A stretch of DNA of 13,394 bases. It comes from Treponema sp. GTDB lineage: Bacteria > Spirochaetota > Spirochaetia > Treponematales > Breznakiellaceae. The translations under genes were made by a program, and so were the position numbers. The notes below the pieces were generated by a model that had not been told where the DNA came from, ran no database searches, and saw only the letters and a list, made by a program, of their open reading frames with translations. The DNA lies in NCBI GenBank assembly GCA_009786675.1, contig WQRP01000011.1:1067-14460 (forward strand). Direction: 5' to 3'. Shown in pieces: positions 6,081-12,552 of this stretch. Positions within the stretch are counted from its first letter, which is position 1. Every line of letters starts with the position of its first letter.

Positions 6081-7049
6081 ATGAAGAAATTTTTGCTCAT
6101 ACTGGCATGTGCCCTGGCGCTCGGAGCCAAAGCCGCGGAAGCCCAGACGGCAAGGCTTGGAGACGCGATACGGAACGCGGCGGAGGAGCTTTCCGCCGGC
6201 ATGGCTCCGGACACAAGGATCGCCGTCATTTCCATGCGGGCCGATTCCGCCAGGATGTCGAACCACCTAATCGACGAGATGATCATGGCGTTCGTGAACA
6301 CGCAGAGGGTTCTGGTTGTAAACAGGGCGCAGCTTGACCTAATCGCGGCGGAGATGCATCTGGCCATCGACGGACTGATCGACGACGCGACGGCGCAGTC
6401 AATCGGAAGGCTCGCCGGCGTCCAGTTTATTTACACCGGCGCGTTCGAGCCCTTCGGCAACATCTACCGCCTGCGGATCCAGGCCATCGAGGTCGAGACC
6501 GCGATTATCCGGCGCATCCACACCGCGAATGTCTGGAACGACGCCGTGGTCTCGACCCTGCTGGGCACGGCCGGAAGGGATCCGTCAAGGCGGGGACCCC
6601 GGGAGACCCGAGCACCGCGGGAGCCCCGCGATCCGGACAACCCCAGGGTGAACTGGCTTTCGGCCGAGGTTTCCTATACTCTTAATACCCCTTCTGAGGT
6701 TTGGCCGGGCCTTGGTTTCGGCCTTCATTATGAACGGGATTTAAACGAGCTATTTTCGATAGGCGCACTTCTTCTGTACAATGTTCCCTTTGAGTTTGGG
6801 GCTCTGGTAACCGCCCGTTTTTTCCTGCCCGGCTCCCCGTTTTATCTAGAGGCCGGGGTGGGAGCCGGTTTTAACCAACACTGGTGGGACTGGGTGGGGG
6901 CGATGCTATCCCTGGGTGCCGGCGCGCGGCTCGGCGGGCGGACGGGCGGTTTTTTCGCTAACCCGTTCGTCAGCGTTTTTCCCTTGGCGCCCGAATCCGC
7001 AAGTTTCCGCTTCTCTAGGGTCGGCGTCCGGGCGGGCTGGGTCTGGTAA
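6081..7049 (+). CDS. exported CsgG/LpoB-like domain fused to a C-terminal beta-barrel-like domain
   Basis: This 322-residue protein has a signal peptide (MKKFLLILACALALGAKAAEA). Residues about 25-155 resemble the CsgG / penicillin-binding-protein-activator LpoB fold: 'TRIAVISMRAD', a segment with 'FVNTQRVLVVNRAQLDLI', 'SIGRLAGVQFIYTGAF', then strand-rich 'YRLRIQAIEVETAIIRRIH'. A Pro/Arg-rich linker (about 170-192) joins this to a membrane-strand-like region ending in GVRAGWVW with a terminal aromatic, as in outer-membrane barrels. The start is supported by AGGAG at 6071-6075 with 5-base spacing. From about 6655 to 6860 the codons shift to many A/T third positions (CTT, GTT, TTT, AAT) unlike the N-terminal half. 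The function is unknown; an outer-membrane protein with a periplasmic regulatory or binding domain is likely. Confidence 0.8.
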   Translation: MKKFLLILACALALGAKAAEAQTARLGDAIRNAAEELSAGMAPDTRIAVISMRADSARMSNHLIDEMIMAFVNTQRVLVVNRAQLDLIAAEMHLAIDGLIDDATAQSIGRLAGVQFIYTGAFEPFGNIYRLRIQAIEVETAIIRRIHTANVWNDAVVSTLLGTAGRDPSRRGPRETRAPREPRDPDNPRVNWLSAEVSYTLNTPSEVWPGLGFGLHYERDLNELFSIGALLLYNVPFEFGALVTARFFLPGSPFYLEAGVGAGFNQHWWDWVGAMLSLGAGARLGGRTGGFFANPFVSVFPLAPESASFRFSRVGVRAGWVW

Positions 7050-7082
7050 GCGGGGCTTAGAAACGCCCGGATACGCGCCGCG

Positions 7083-7099
7083 AAGCCCGCCGGGCTTTT
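7083..7099 (+). terminator. candidate short intrinsic terminator after the CsgG/LpoB-barrel gene
   Basis: AAGCCC, loop GCC, GGGCTT forms a 6-bp stem, 33 bases past the stop at 7049. The T run is only four bases and includes the stem end. It is weak but correctly placed. Confidence 0.4.
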
Positions 7100-7122
7100 C
7101 CGCGCAGGGGCGCAACTGCCTA

Positions 7123-7151
7123 TTGAAACACTATCCGCCCTGTGGTACACT
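7123..7151 (+). promoter_or_regulatory. sigma70-type promoter for the DRTGG gene
   Basis: TTGAAA (7123-7128) and TACACT (7146-7151) are separated by exactly 17 bases. Transcription would start near 7158, leaving a leader of about 22 bases that contains an A7 run (7160-7166) and a G7 run (7169-7175) before the ATG at 7180. Confidence 0.65.
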
Positions 7152-7179
7152 TACCTGACAAAAAAAGCGGGGGGGCGCA

Positions 7180-7536
7180 ATGACCGTAGCACAGGCGATT
7201 TCATTACTGGACGGGCAGTTCTACTGCGGCGAGCATCAGGCCGGCATAGAGGTATCCTCGGCATGTGGGGCCGATCTTATGAGCGACGTCATGGCCTTCG
7301 TCAAGGATCGCGTTATCCTGCTGACGGGGCTGGTAAACCCGCAGGTCATAAGGACCGCCGCGCTGCTGGACATCCACGCCGTCATTTTCGTCCGCGGCAA
7401 GACCCCAAGCCGCGACATGATCGACATGGCCCAGGAATCGGACATAATCCTCGCGGGCACCAAGCACCCGATGTTCATATCCTGCGGCAAGCTTTACGAG
7501 GCCGGCCTGAAGGAAGGCGGCACCAGGGCGATTTAA
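7180..7536 (+). CDS. DRTGG-domain protein
   Basis: This 118-residue protein matches the stand-alone DRTGG-domain family along its whole length: MTVAQAISLLDG, then CGADLMSDVMAFVKDRVILLTGLVN, IRTAALLDIHAVIFVRGK, and a C-terminal IDMAQESDIILAGTKHPMFISCGKLYEAGL. The DRTGG fold is CBS-like and is also found in some phosphotransacetylases. In clostridia and other anaerobes, small stand-alone members often sit in clusters with [FeFe]-hydrogenase-related ferredoxin and anti-sigma-like proteins, where they may sense a ligand. Here it stands alone behind its own promoter. A G-rich stretch serves as the ribosome binding region. Its stop is only 3 bases from that of convergent lptB. The biochemical role is not known. 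Confidence 0.85.
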   Translation: MTVAQAISLLDGQFYCGEHQAGIEVSSACGADLMSDVMAFVKDRVILLTGLVNPQVIRTAALLDIHAVIFVRGKTPSRDMIDMAQESDIILAGTKHPMFISCGKLYEAGLKEGGTRAI

Positions 7537-7539
7537 GGC

Positions 7540-8349
7540 CTACATCCTAAACTCGGAACCCAGGTACACCTCGCGGACCATCTCGTTGGCAAGAATCGTG
7601 TCGCGATCCCCGCGCGCCACTATGGAACCCTCGGCGATTATGAAGGCCTCGGTGGTTATTTCCAGGGTGTCCCGGACGTTGTGGTCGGTAATCAGGATGC
7701 CGATGCCCTTTTCCGCCAGGCGGCGGATAATCTGCTTGATCTCGAAGACGGCGATGGGGTCAATCCCGGCGAAGGGCTCGTCCAGCAGGAGGAACTTAGG
7801 CTCGGTGGCAAGGGCGCGGGCTATCTCTGTGCGCCGCCGCTCGCCGCCGGAAAGCGTCAAGCCCAGCTGCTTGCGGATCCTGTCTATCCCGAATTCGCCC
7901 AGAAGCTCCTCCAGCCGTTTCCTTTTGGCGTCCTTGTCGATGTCGCGGCGGCTTTCAAGGATTGCCCAGATGTTCTGCTCCACGGTCAGCTTGCGGAATA
8001 TCGAGGCCTCCTGCGGCAGGTAGGCAATGCCCATCCGGGCGCGGCGAAACATCGGCATGGCGGTGATGTCGGTGTCGTTCATGTGGACGTAGCCGCCGTT
8101 CGGCTTGTAGAAGCCGACTATCATGTAGAAGATCGTCGTCTTTCCCGCGCCGTTCGGCCCCAGAAGACCCGCGACCTCGCCGTTGTACATCGTAAAGTTG
8201 ACGCCGCGGACGACCTCCTTTTTGCCGAAGCGCTTGCGTATGCCCGTCACGCCCAGGGTGTGCCTTTCCGGGGCGACCGAGCCCTCCGGCCGTTCGGCGG
8301 CAGGGGCGTCCTCGACGGTCGGATCGTCGTCGTTTTCCGTCGCGGCCAC
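7540..8349 (-). CDS. lptB: LPS-export-type ABC ATPase LptB
   Basis: This 269-residue ABC ATPase has every catalytic motif: Walker A GPNGAGKT (64-71), Q-loop YLPQEASIF with Q113, signature LSGGE (166-170), Walker B LLLDEP with E191, D-loop AGID, and H-loop TDHN with H223. The [16 protein letters not shown] segment and the [15 protein letters not shown] stretch are characteristic of LptB and not of amino-acid importers. LptB powers extraction of lipid from the inner membrane with LptF/LptG, which are not in this window. It begins with an acidic, Ala/Pro-rich extension of about 30 residues not found in E. coli LptB. The GTG start shares a base with the upstream TAG (TAGTG), so it is probably translationally coupled to lptA. 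It is the last gene of the pyrG-lptCAB operon. Confidence 0.93.
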   Translation of the reverse strand: MAATENDDDPTVEDAPAAERPEGSVAPERHTLGVTGIRKRFGKKEVVRGVNFTMYNGEVAGLLGPNGAGKTTIFYMIVGFYKPNGGYVHMNDTDITAMPMFRRARMGIAYLPQEASIFRKLTVEQNIWAILESRRDIDKDAKRKRLEELLGEFGIDRIRKQLGLTLSGGERRRTEIARALATEPKFLLLDEPFAGIDPIAVFEIKQIIRRLAEKGIGILITDHNVRDTLEITTEAFIIAEGSIVARGDRDTILANEMVREVYLGSEFRM

Positions 8350-8969
8350 TAGTTTCTTATCGTCCCGGAGACCGCGCCTTCCATGATTACGTCGTTGGTT
8401 TCAAGGTCAACCCGTATCCTGTCCGCCCGGAACTCGTCGTCGCCCCTAAAGACCACCGGAAAACCGGAAAGATCCAGCAACTGCTCGGTGCGGCGGTAGA
8501 CGGCGTGCTCGGCGCGGCTGACCATGTCGTCCTGGAAAAGGCGCACCGAAATCTGGAGCACCGTTATCTCGGTCTCCTCGTCGAACTCTATGAAGTTGCC
8601 CTTCGCGACGACCTCGTTTTCCCTGTCCTCGAGCGTCGCGTTGCCCTCCAGCCTGGCGATTCTGCGATCCCGGTCGTAACGGATCCTGTCCGCGCGGAAA
8701 ACGATGTTTCGTTCGGTTTCCATGCCCCAGACGTCGCCTATGCTGTCGATAAACTGGTTGTTGTCCCCGGAAATCTCGATACGGTTGGCCCGAAGCAGCA
8801 TGTTGTCCGCGTGGACCTCGGCGTTGCCGGCCAAAATCGTGACCTCCCTGCCCAGGGCCCTGGTGCCGGACATCCTGTCCGCCCTGAAAGTGAAAGTGTC
8901 GGCCCCCGCGCCGGCGACGCCAAAGGCGACGGCAAGGGACAGGGCAAGCACAAACCTGTAAACGCTCAT
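8349..8969 (-). CDS. lptA: LptA/OstA-like periplasmic lipid-transport protein
   Basis: This 206-residue protein has a signal peptide ([23 protein letters not shown]). It is made of repeating strand pairs of the OstA/LptA type: [53 protein letters not shown] and [21 protein letters not shown]. These 'xxADRixx...xxxLeGna' repeats build the open beta-jellyroll that bridges inner and outer membrane. Its start overlaps lptC's stop as ATGA (8966-8969), with AGGAGG at 8979-8984 (minus strand) giving a good ribosome site. In Treponema the Lpt proteins are present although classical LPS is not, so the cargo may be another glycolipid. The lptA assignment rests on repeats and context. Confidence 0.8.
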   Translation of the reverse strand: MSVYRFVLALSLAVAFGVAGAGADTFTFRADRMSGTRALGREVTILAGNAEVHADNMLLRANRIEISGDNNQFIDSIGDVWGMETERNIVFRADRIRYDRDRRIARLEGNATLEDRENEVVAKGNFIEFDEETEITVLQISVRLFQDDMVSRAEHAVYRRTEQLLDLSGFPVVFRGDDEFRADRIRVDLETNDVIMEGAVSGTIRN

Positions 8970-9571
8970 TCGACCGTTCCTCCTTCAAGAATGTCCGCGA
9001 AATAGTAGGGATCGTCCGCCGCGCCGTAATCCTCGTCCTCGTCATCCTCGTGGACGTAGGTGCCGACCACGAAGCCGGAAAACTCCCAGGTACGCTGCCG
9101 CGCGTCGGCGCGGAACCCCACGCCGGAGAAAGCTGTGCCGTCGTCCCTGGAAATCTGGACCTCGTCCTCGTCCCCCCCAAGGAGGATCCGCGTGGCGTCC
9201 CTCCATTCAAGCCGCCAGGTCTCTATCGCGATCTCCTCGGATTCGACCTCCAGCCGAACGCCGTCCGTCATAAAAATGTCCAGGGAATCCAGTTCCACCG
9301 AGGCGCTGCCCGCCCTTCCGAAGGCGCTGACGTCGCCCTGCTCGAACTGCTCGAATGAAAAGTTCCGCAGTTCCATGACCTGGCGATCCTCGAAACGCTC
9401 CGCCCGCTCGGCAAGGAACCGCGCCTGGATGTCCGAGGATCTGACGCGCACGTACTCGACGTTTTCCATTACGATGTCGGGCATGTCCCTGTCGGAAATG
9501 CCCGTCCTGTCGCCGTAGTCGAAGGAACACCCAGCCAACAGCACGACGGCAAGCAGGGAAAGCCCGCGCAA
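8966..9571 (-). CDS. lptC: LptC-like lipoprotein
   Basis: The product is 201 residues from a TTG codon at 9571. A hydrophobic segment ends in the lipobox LLAGC (Cys15), followed by a strand-rich LptC-type region (IVMENVEYVRVRSSDIQARFLAERAERFEDRQVMELRNF), acidic stretches and a very acidic C-terminal patch (HEDDEDEDYGAADD). LptC receives lipid from LptB2FG and hands it to LptA; E. coli LptC uses an uncleaved membrane helix, so a lipoprotein form is notable. The start is uncertain. TTG 9571 has no Shine-Dalgarno, while an in-frame CTG at 9605-9607 lies 4 bases after AGGAGGAG and would add 12 residues. Its neighbours lptA and lptB and its position support the name more strongly than sequence alone. 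Confidence 0.8.
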   Translation of the reverse strand: MRGLSLLAVVLLAGCSFDYGDRTGISDRDMPDIVMENVEYVRVRSSDIQARFLAERAERFEDRQVMELRNFSFEQFEQGDVSAFGRAGSASVELDSLDIFMTDGVRLEVESEEIAIETWRLEWRDATRILLGGDEDEVQISRDDGTAFSGVGFRADARQRTWEFSGFVVGTYVHEDDEDEDYGAADDPYYFADILEGGTVE

Positions 9572-9611
9572 AAACGGAACCGGGGAAACGAAAGGCCTAT
9601 TGTCCAGTTTG

Positions 9612-9619
9612 CTCCTCCT
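9612..9619 (-). promoter_or_regulatory. strong Shine-Dalgarno AGGAGGAG upstream of lptC
   Basis: On the minus strand AGGAGGAG lies just after the pyrG stop (9625-9627). It is 40 bases before the TTG at 9571 but 4 bases before an in-frame CTG (9605-9607), with no intervening stop. It therefore points to a non-standard CTG start for lptC. Confidence 0.55.
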
Positions 9620-9624
9620 GCCTG

Positions 9625-11262
9625 CTATTTACCCTTAAAACTAAAATCCCTGGCCGCGGTAACAAAATCCCTGAAAAGAGGGGCCGCCGCCGTCGGCTTC
9701 GACTTGAACTCCGGGTGGAACTGCACGCCCACGCCCCAGGGATGGTCCGGCCACTCGACGCACTCCACCAGGCCGCCGTCCGGGGTAAGCGCGGCGATTT
9801 TAAGGCCGGACGCGCTAATCTCGCCGCGGAACCTGTTGGAAAACTCGTACCGGTGCCTGTGGCGCTCCCACAGGCGCACCAGGCCGGACGCGCCAGGCAC
9901 GCCGTAGGCGGCGGAGACGCGGGTCCCGGGTTCCGCGACGGCCTCGCTCAGGCCCAGGCGCATGGTCCCGCCGTAGTTTTCCACGCCTTCCAGCTCCTCC
10001 AGAAGGGCAATAACCGGATGCCCCGTGTCCTTGCTGAACTCGGACGAATCCGCGTCCGCCCAGCCAATCACGTTCCGGCACCACTCGATCACCATGACCT
10101 GCATTCCCAGGCAGATCCCTAGGCAGGGAACCCTGTTCGTCCGCGCCCAGGCGGCCACTTTTATCATGCCCCCGATCCCGCGCTCGCCGAAACCGCCAGG
10201 AATCAGAATCCCGTCCACAAGCGGGGCGCCGTCGGCGGACAGCCCGGGAACGGCGCCCAGGTCGGAGGAATCGATCTTGACGACCTCGACCTCGACCCCG
10301 CATTCCACGCCGGCGTGGAAAAGCGCCTCGTACACGGACTTGTAGGCGTCGTGCAGTTCCATGTACTTGCCCACGACCCCTACGCGGACCCTGCCCTTCC
10401 GCGCGGCGAAGCGCTCCATCATCGATTCCCAGGGCTTCAGGTTCGAGTGGCGGAATTCCACGCCCATTTTCTTAAGCACCACCTGGTCCAGCCCCTGCCC
10501 GAAGAACATAAGGGGTATCTCGTACATTGTAGTGTCGATATCCTTGGAAGTAAACACCGCGTCCGGATCCACGTTGGTAAACAGGGCGAGCTTCCTGCGG
10601 TTGTCCTCGTCCAGCATCCTGGGGGCGCGGCAAATCAGCACGTCCGGCTGGAGCCCCATCCCCTGCATGGCCTTGACCGAGTGCTGGGACGGCTTGGTCT
10701 TGAGCTCGCCGCCCGAGACCTCGGTTATAAGTGTAAGGTGGACGGAGATGGCGTTTTTCCTGCCGCGCTCGTGGATTATCTGCCGCGCCGCCTCCAGGAA
10801 GGGTATCGACTCGATGTCGCCCACCGTGCCGCCGATCTCCACGATAACCACGTCGGTGTCCACGTCCTCGTCGGCGACGGCCATTATCCGCCGCTTTATC
10901 TCGTCGGTTATATGGGGGATTACCTGGACGCACTTGCCCAGGTACCGCCCCTCCCTTTCCTGCTCCAGAACCGACTGGTAGACCTGGCCGGCCGTCATGG
11001 AATTCGCCCTGGTCAGGCGGCCCTTGGTAAAACGGGCGTAGTTGCCAAGATCAAGGTCGGTTTCCGCGCCGTCGTCGGTGACGTAGACCTCGCCGTGCTC
11101 GAAGGGGCTCATGGTCCCGGCGTCCAGGTTGATGTAGGGATCGCATTTCATCATGCGGACGTTCAGTCCCCGAGCCTCCAGCAGGGCACCCAGGGACGAG
11201 GCCGAAACGCCCTTCCCCAGGCCGGAACACACGCCGCCGGAGACAAAAACAAACTTTTTCAT
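9625..11262 (-). CDS. pyrG: CTP synthase
   Basis: This 545-residue enzyme, the same length as E. coli PyrG, makes CTP from UTP, ATP and glutamine. The N-terminal synthase domain starts KKFVFVSGGVCSGLGKG (P-loop) and continues with CDPYINLDAGTMSPFEHGEVYV and EIGGTVGDIES. The C-terminal glutaminase domain has the oxyanion segment GGFGERG, the nucleophile Cys384 in GICLGMQ, and the catalytic pair His516/Glu518 in FHPEF. All catalytic residues are present. P-loop flanks read VCSGLGKG where VVSSLGKG is common, a harmless variation. It heads the operon with lptC, lptA and lptB: lptC's ribosome site begins within 6 bases of the pyrG stop. No Shine-Dalgarno precedes the ATG. Confidence 0.98.
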   Translation of the reverse strand: MKKFVFVSGGVCSGLGKGVSASSLGALLEARGLNVRMMKCDPYINLDAGTMSPFEHGEVYVTDDGAETDLDLGNYARFTKGRLTRANSMTAGQVYQSVLEQEREGRYLGKCVQVIPHITDEIKRRIMAVADEDVDTDVVIVEIGGTVGDIESIPFLEAARQIIHERGRKNAISVHLTLITEVSGGELKTKPSQHSVKAMQGMGLQPDVLICRAPRMLDEDNRRKLALFTNVDPDAVFTSKDIDTTMYEIPLMFFGQGLDQVVLKKMGVEFRHSNLKPWESMMERFAARKGRVRVGVVGKYMELHDAYKSVYEALFHAGVECGVEVEVVKIDSSDLGAVPGLSADGAPLVDGILIPGGFGERGIGGMIKVAAWARTNRVPCLGICLGMQVMVIEWCRNVIGWADADSSEFSKDTGHPVIALLEELEGVENYGGTMRLGLSEAVAEPGTRVSAAYGVPGASGLVRLWERHRHRYEFSNRFRGEISASGLKIAALTPDGGLVECVEWPDHPWGVGVQFHPEFKSKPTAAAPLFRDFVTAARDFSFKGK

Positions 11263-11270
11263 GTTTTGTT

Positions 11271-11299
11271 AGTATGGCGGTTTTGCCGGTGATATTCAA
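11271..11299 (-). promoter_or_regulatory. candidate promoter of the pyrG-lptCAB operon
   Basis: On the minus strand TTGAAT (11299-11294) and CATACT (11276-11271) are separated by exactly 17 bases. The -10 ends 8 bases before the pyrG ATG at 11262, so the transcript would be leaderless or nearly so. This fits the absence of a Shine-Dalgarno. Confidence 0.5.
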
Positions 11300-11361
11300 G
11301 GGAGGAAACCGGGAGAGCCCAGCGTCCCCTTGGCAAATACCCTGTCAAGCCCTCGGCGTGG

Positions 11362-12417
11362 CTACTGCTCCCCCCAAACCCGCATCGAGCCGTCCCTGCC
11401 AAGGGCCACGGTGTGGTTGGATCCGGCGGACACCGCCGCCCAGTTTGCCCCCGCTCCTACCCGGCCGGGGTGCAGGCGGCTTATCCTCAGTTCGTCGCCC
11501 AGCCCGCCGTACCATCCCCAGGCCCACAAGGTGCCGTCGGCCCTGACGGCCACGGTGCGACCCTCGCCTGCGGAAGCCGATGCCCAGTTTGTCGCCGCGC
11601 CTATGCGGACGGGGGTATGGCGGTTGGTCGCCGTGCCGTCGCCCAGGCCGCCGTCACCGTTCCATCCCCAGGCCCACAACGAGCCGTCGCGGGCGATGGC
11701 CACGGTATGATCCCAGCCGGCGGAGGCCGAAGCCCAGTTTGCCCCGGCGTCCACCCGGACGGGCGCGTGCCGGTCGGTCGTCGTGCCGTCGCCCAGCTGT
11801 CCCTGGCCGTTTCCGCCCCAGGCCCAAAGAGTGCCGTCCGCCCTGACGGCCACGGTGTGGTCCCAGCCGGCGGACACGGAGAGCCAGTTCGCCGCGGCAC
11901 CTACCCGGAGGGGGGCGAAACGATCTGTCGTGGTGCCGTCGCCTAGCTGGCCGTACCAGTTTCTCCCCCAGACCCACAGGGAGCCGTCCCTTCTGACGGC
12001 GGCGGTGTGCCCAACCCCGGCGGAGGCCGAGGCCCAGTTCGTGGCGTTCCCTATGCGCACGGGGGCAAGGCGGCGGCTCGTGGTTCCGTCCCCAAGCTGG
12101 CCCTCCCAGTTGCGTCCCCAGGCCCACAGGGTACCGTCCCTTCTGACGGCAACGGTGTGCCCAACCCCGGCGGACACCGAGGCCCAGTTCGCGGCGTTCC
12201 CTATGCGGACGGGAGCCGGGCGGGCGGTTGTGGTGCCGTCGCCCAACTGGCCGTAACAGTTACGCCCCCAGGCCCAAAGCGTGCCGTCCATGCCTATGGC
12301 CACGGTATGATTCGATCCGGCGGACACATTCCCCGCCCCGGGCATTGCAAGCGCGGTCGTCGCCAGCGCGGCAACCCACAGAAAGGCCGCGGCGCAGGTT
12401 CCTGAAAAGTTTTTCAC
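11362..12417 (-). CDS. exported RCC1-repeat (beta-propeller) protein
   Basis: This 351-residue protein has a signal peptide ([24 protein letters not shown]) and is otherwise nearly all RCC1 repeats. Each unit is 50 residues with the pattern [46 protein letters not shown]. There are six units plus a C-terminal half unit ending VWGEQ; the sixth is shortened to 48 residues and lacks part of the GQLGDGTT loop. RCC1 domains form roughly seven-bladed propellers used for protein binding. In bacteria such proteins are usually secreted or surface proteins of unknown role, and no RanGEF activity is implied. Translation starts at GTG 12417 after GGGAGGT (12421-12427 on the minus strand). It lies upstream of pyrG on the same strand, but pyrG has its own promoter candidate. 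Confidence 0.9.
   Translation of the reverse strand: MKNFSGTCAAAFLWVAALATTALAMPGAGNVSAGSNHTVAIGMDGTLWAWGRNCYGQLGDGTTTARPAPVRIGNAANWASVSAGVGHTVAVRRDGTLWAWGRNWEGQLGDGTTSRRLAPVRIGNATNWASASAGVGHTAAVRRDGSLWVWGRNWYGQLGDGTTTDRFAPLRVGAAANWLSVSAGWDHTVAVRADGTLWAWGGNGQGQLGDGTTTDRHAPVRVDAGANWASASAGWDHTVAIARDGSLWAWGWNGDGGLGDGTATNRHTPVRIGAATNWASASAGEGRTVAVRADGTLWAWGWYGGLGDELRISRLHPGRVGAGANWAAVSAGSNHTVALGRDGSMRVWGEQ
11428..12327 (-). repeat. tandem 150-bp DNA repeats encoding RCC1 units
   Basis: The landmark CAGTTT/CAGTTC recurs at 11441, 11585, 11735, 11885, 12035 and 12185, giving spacings of 144, 150, 150, 150 and 150 bases. Neighbouring units at 11981-12060 and 12131-12210 differ at only about 8 of 80 positions, so similarity is high in DNA as well as in protein. 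Outer boundaries are approximate. Confidence 0.85.
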
Positions 12418-12473
12418 GATACCTCCCTACCCTTTTCTATAGTATCGGCTTTCCGGGCCGTTTTTCCTTTCCC

Positions 12474-12502
12474 TTGACGATCGATGGGCAGTTTGATATG
12501 CT
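12474..12502 (+). promoter_or_regulatory. strong extended -10 promoter for the DUF3798 lipoprotein gene
   Basis: TTGACG (12474-12479) and TATGCT (12497-12502) are separated by 17 bases, and TG sits one base upstream of the -10 (TGATATGCT), an extended -10. The predicted transcript starts near 12509, giving a leader of about 44 bases with AGGAGG at 12540-12545, 7 bases before ATG 12553. Confidence 0.75.
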
Positions 12503-12552
12503 GGCGTAGGTTAAACGTAACCGAACAAACTATTTTTGTAGGAGGAACGAGT

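Noticed and set aside
7534..7542. terminator between the DRTGG gene and lptB
   Set aside because: The stops are only 3 bases apart, and only a 6-base AGGCCT palindrome is present, too small to terminate.
10315..11292. 325-codon open frame antisense to pyrG
   Set aside because: It mirrors a highly conserved gene in GC-rich DNA, and the product has no recognisable domain or start signal.
11428..12327. regularly spaced repeats as a possible CRISPR array
   Set aside because: The period is 150 bases with the whole unit similar, and it is coding for RCC1 repeats; there are no unique spacers and no cas genes.
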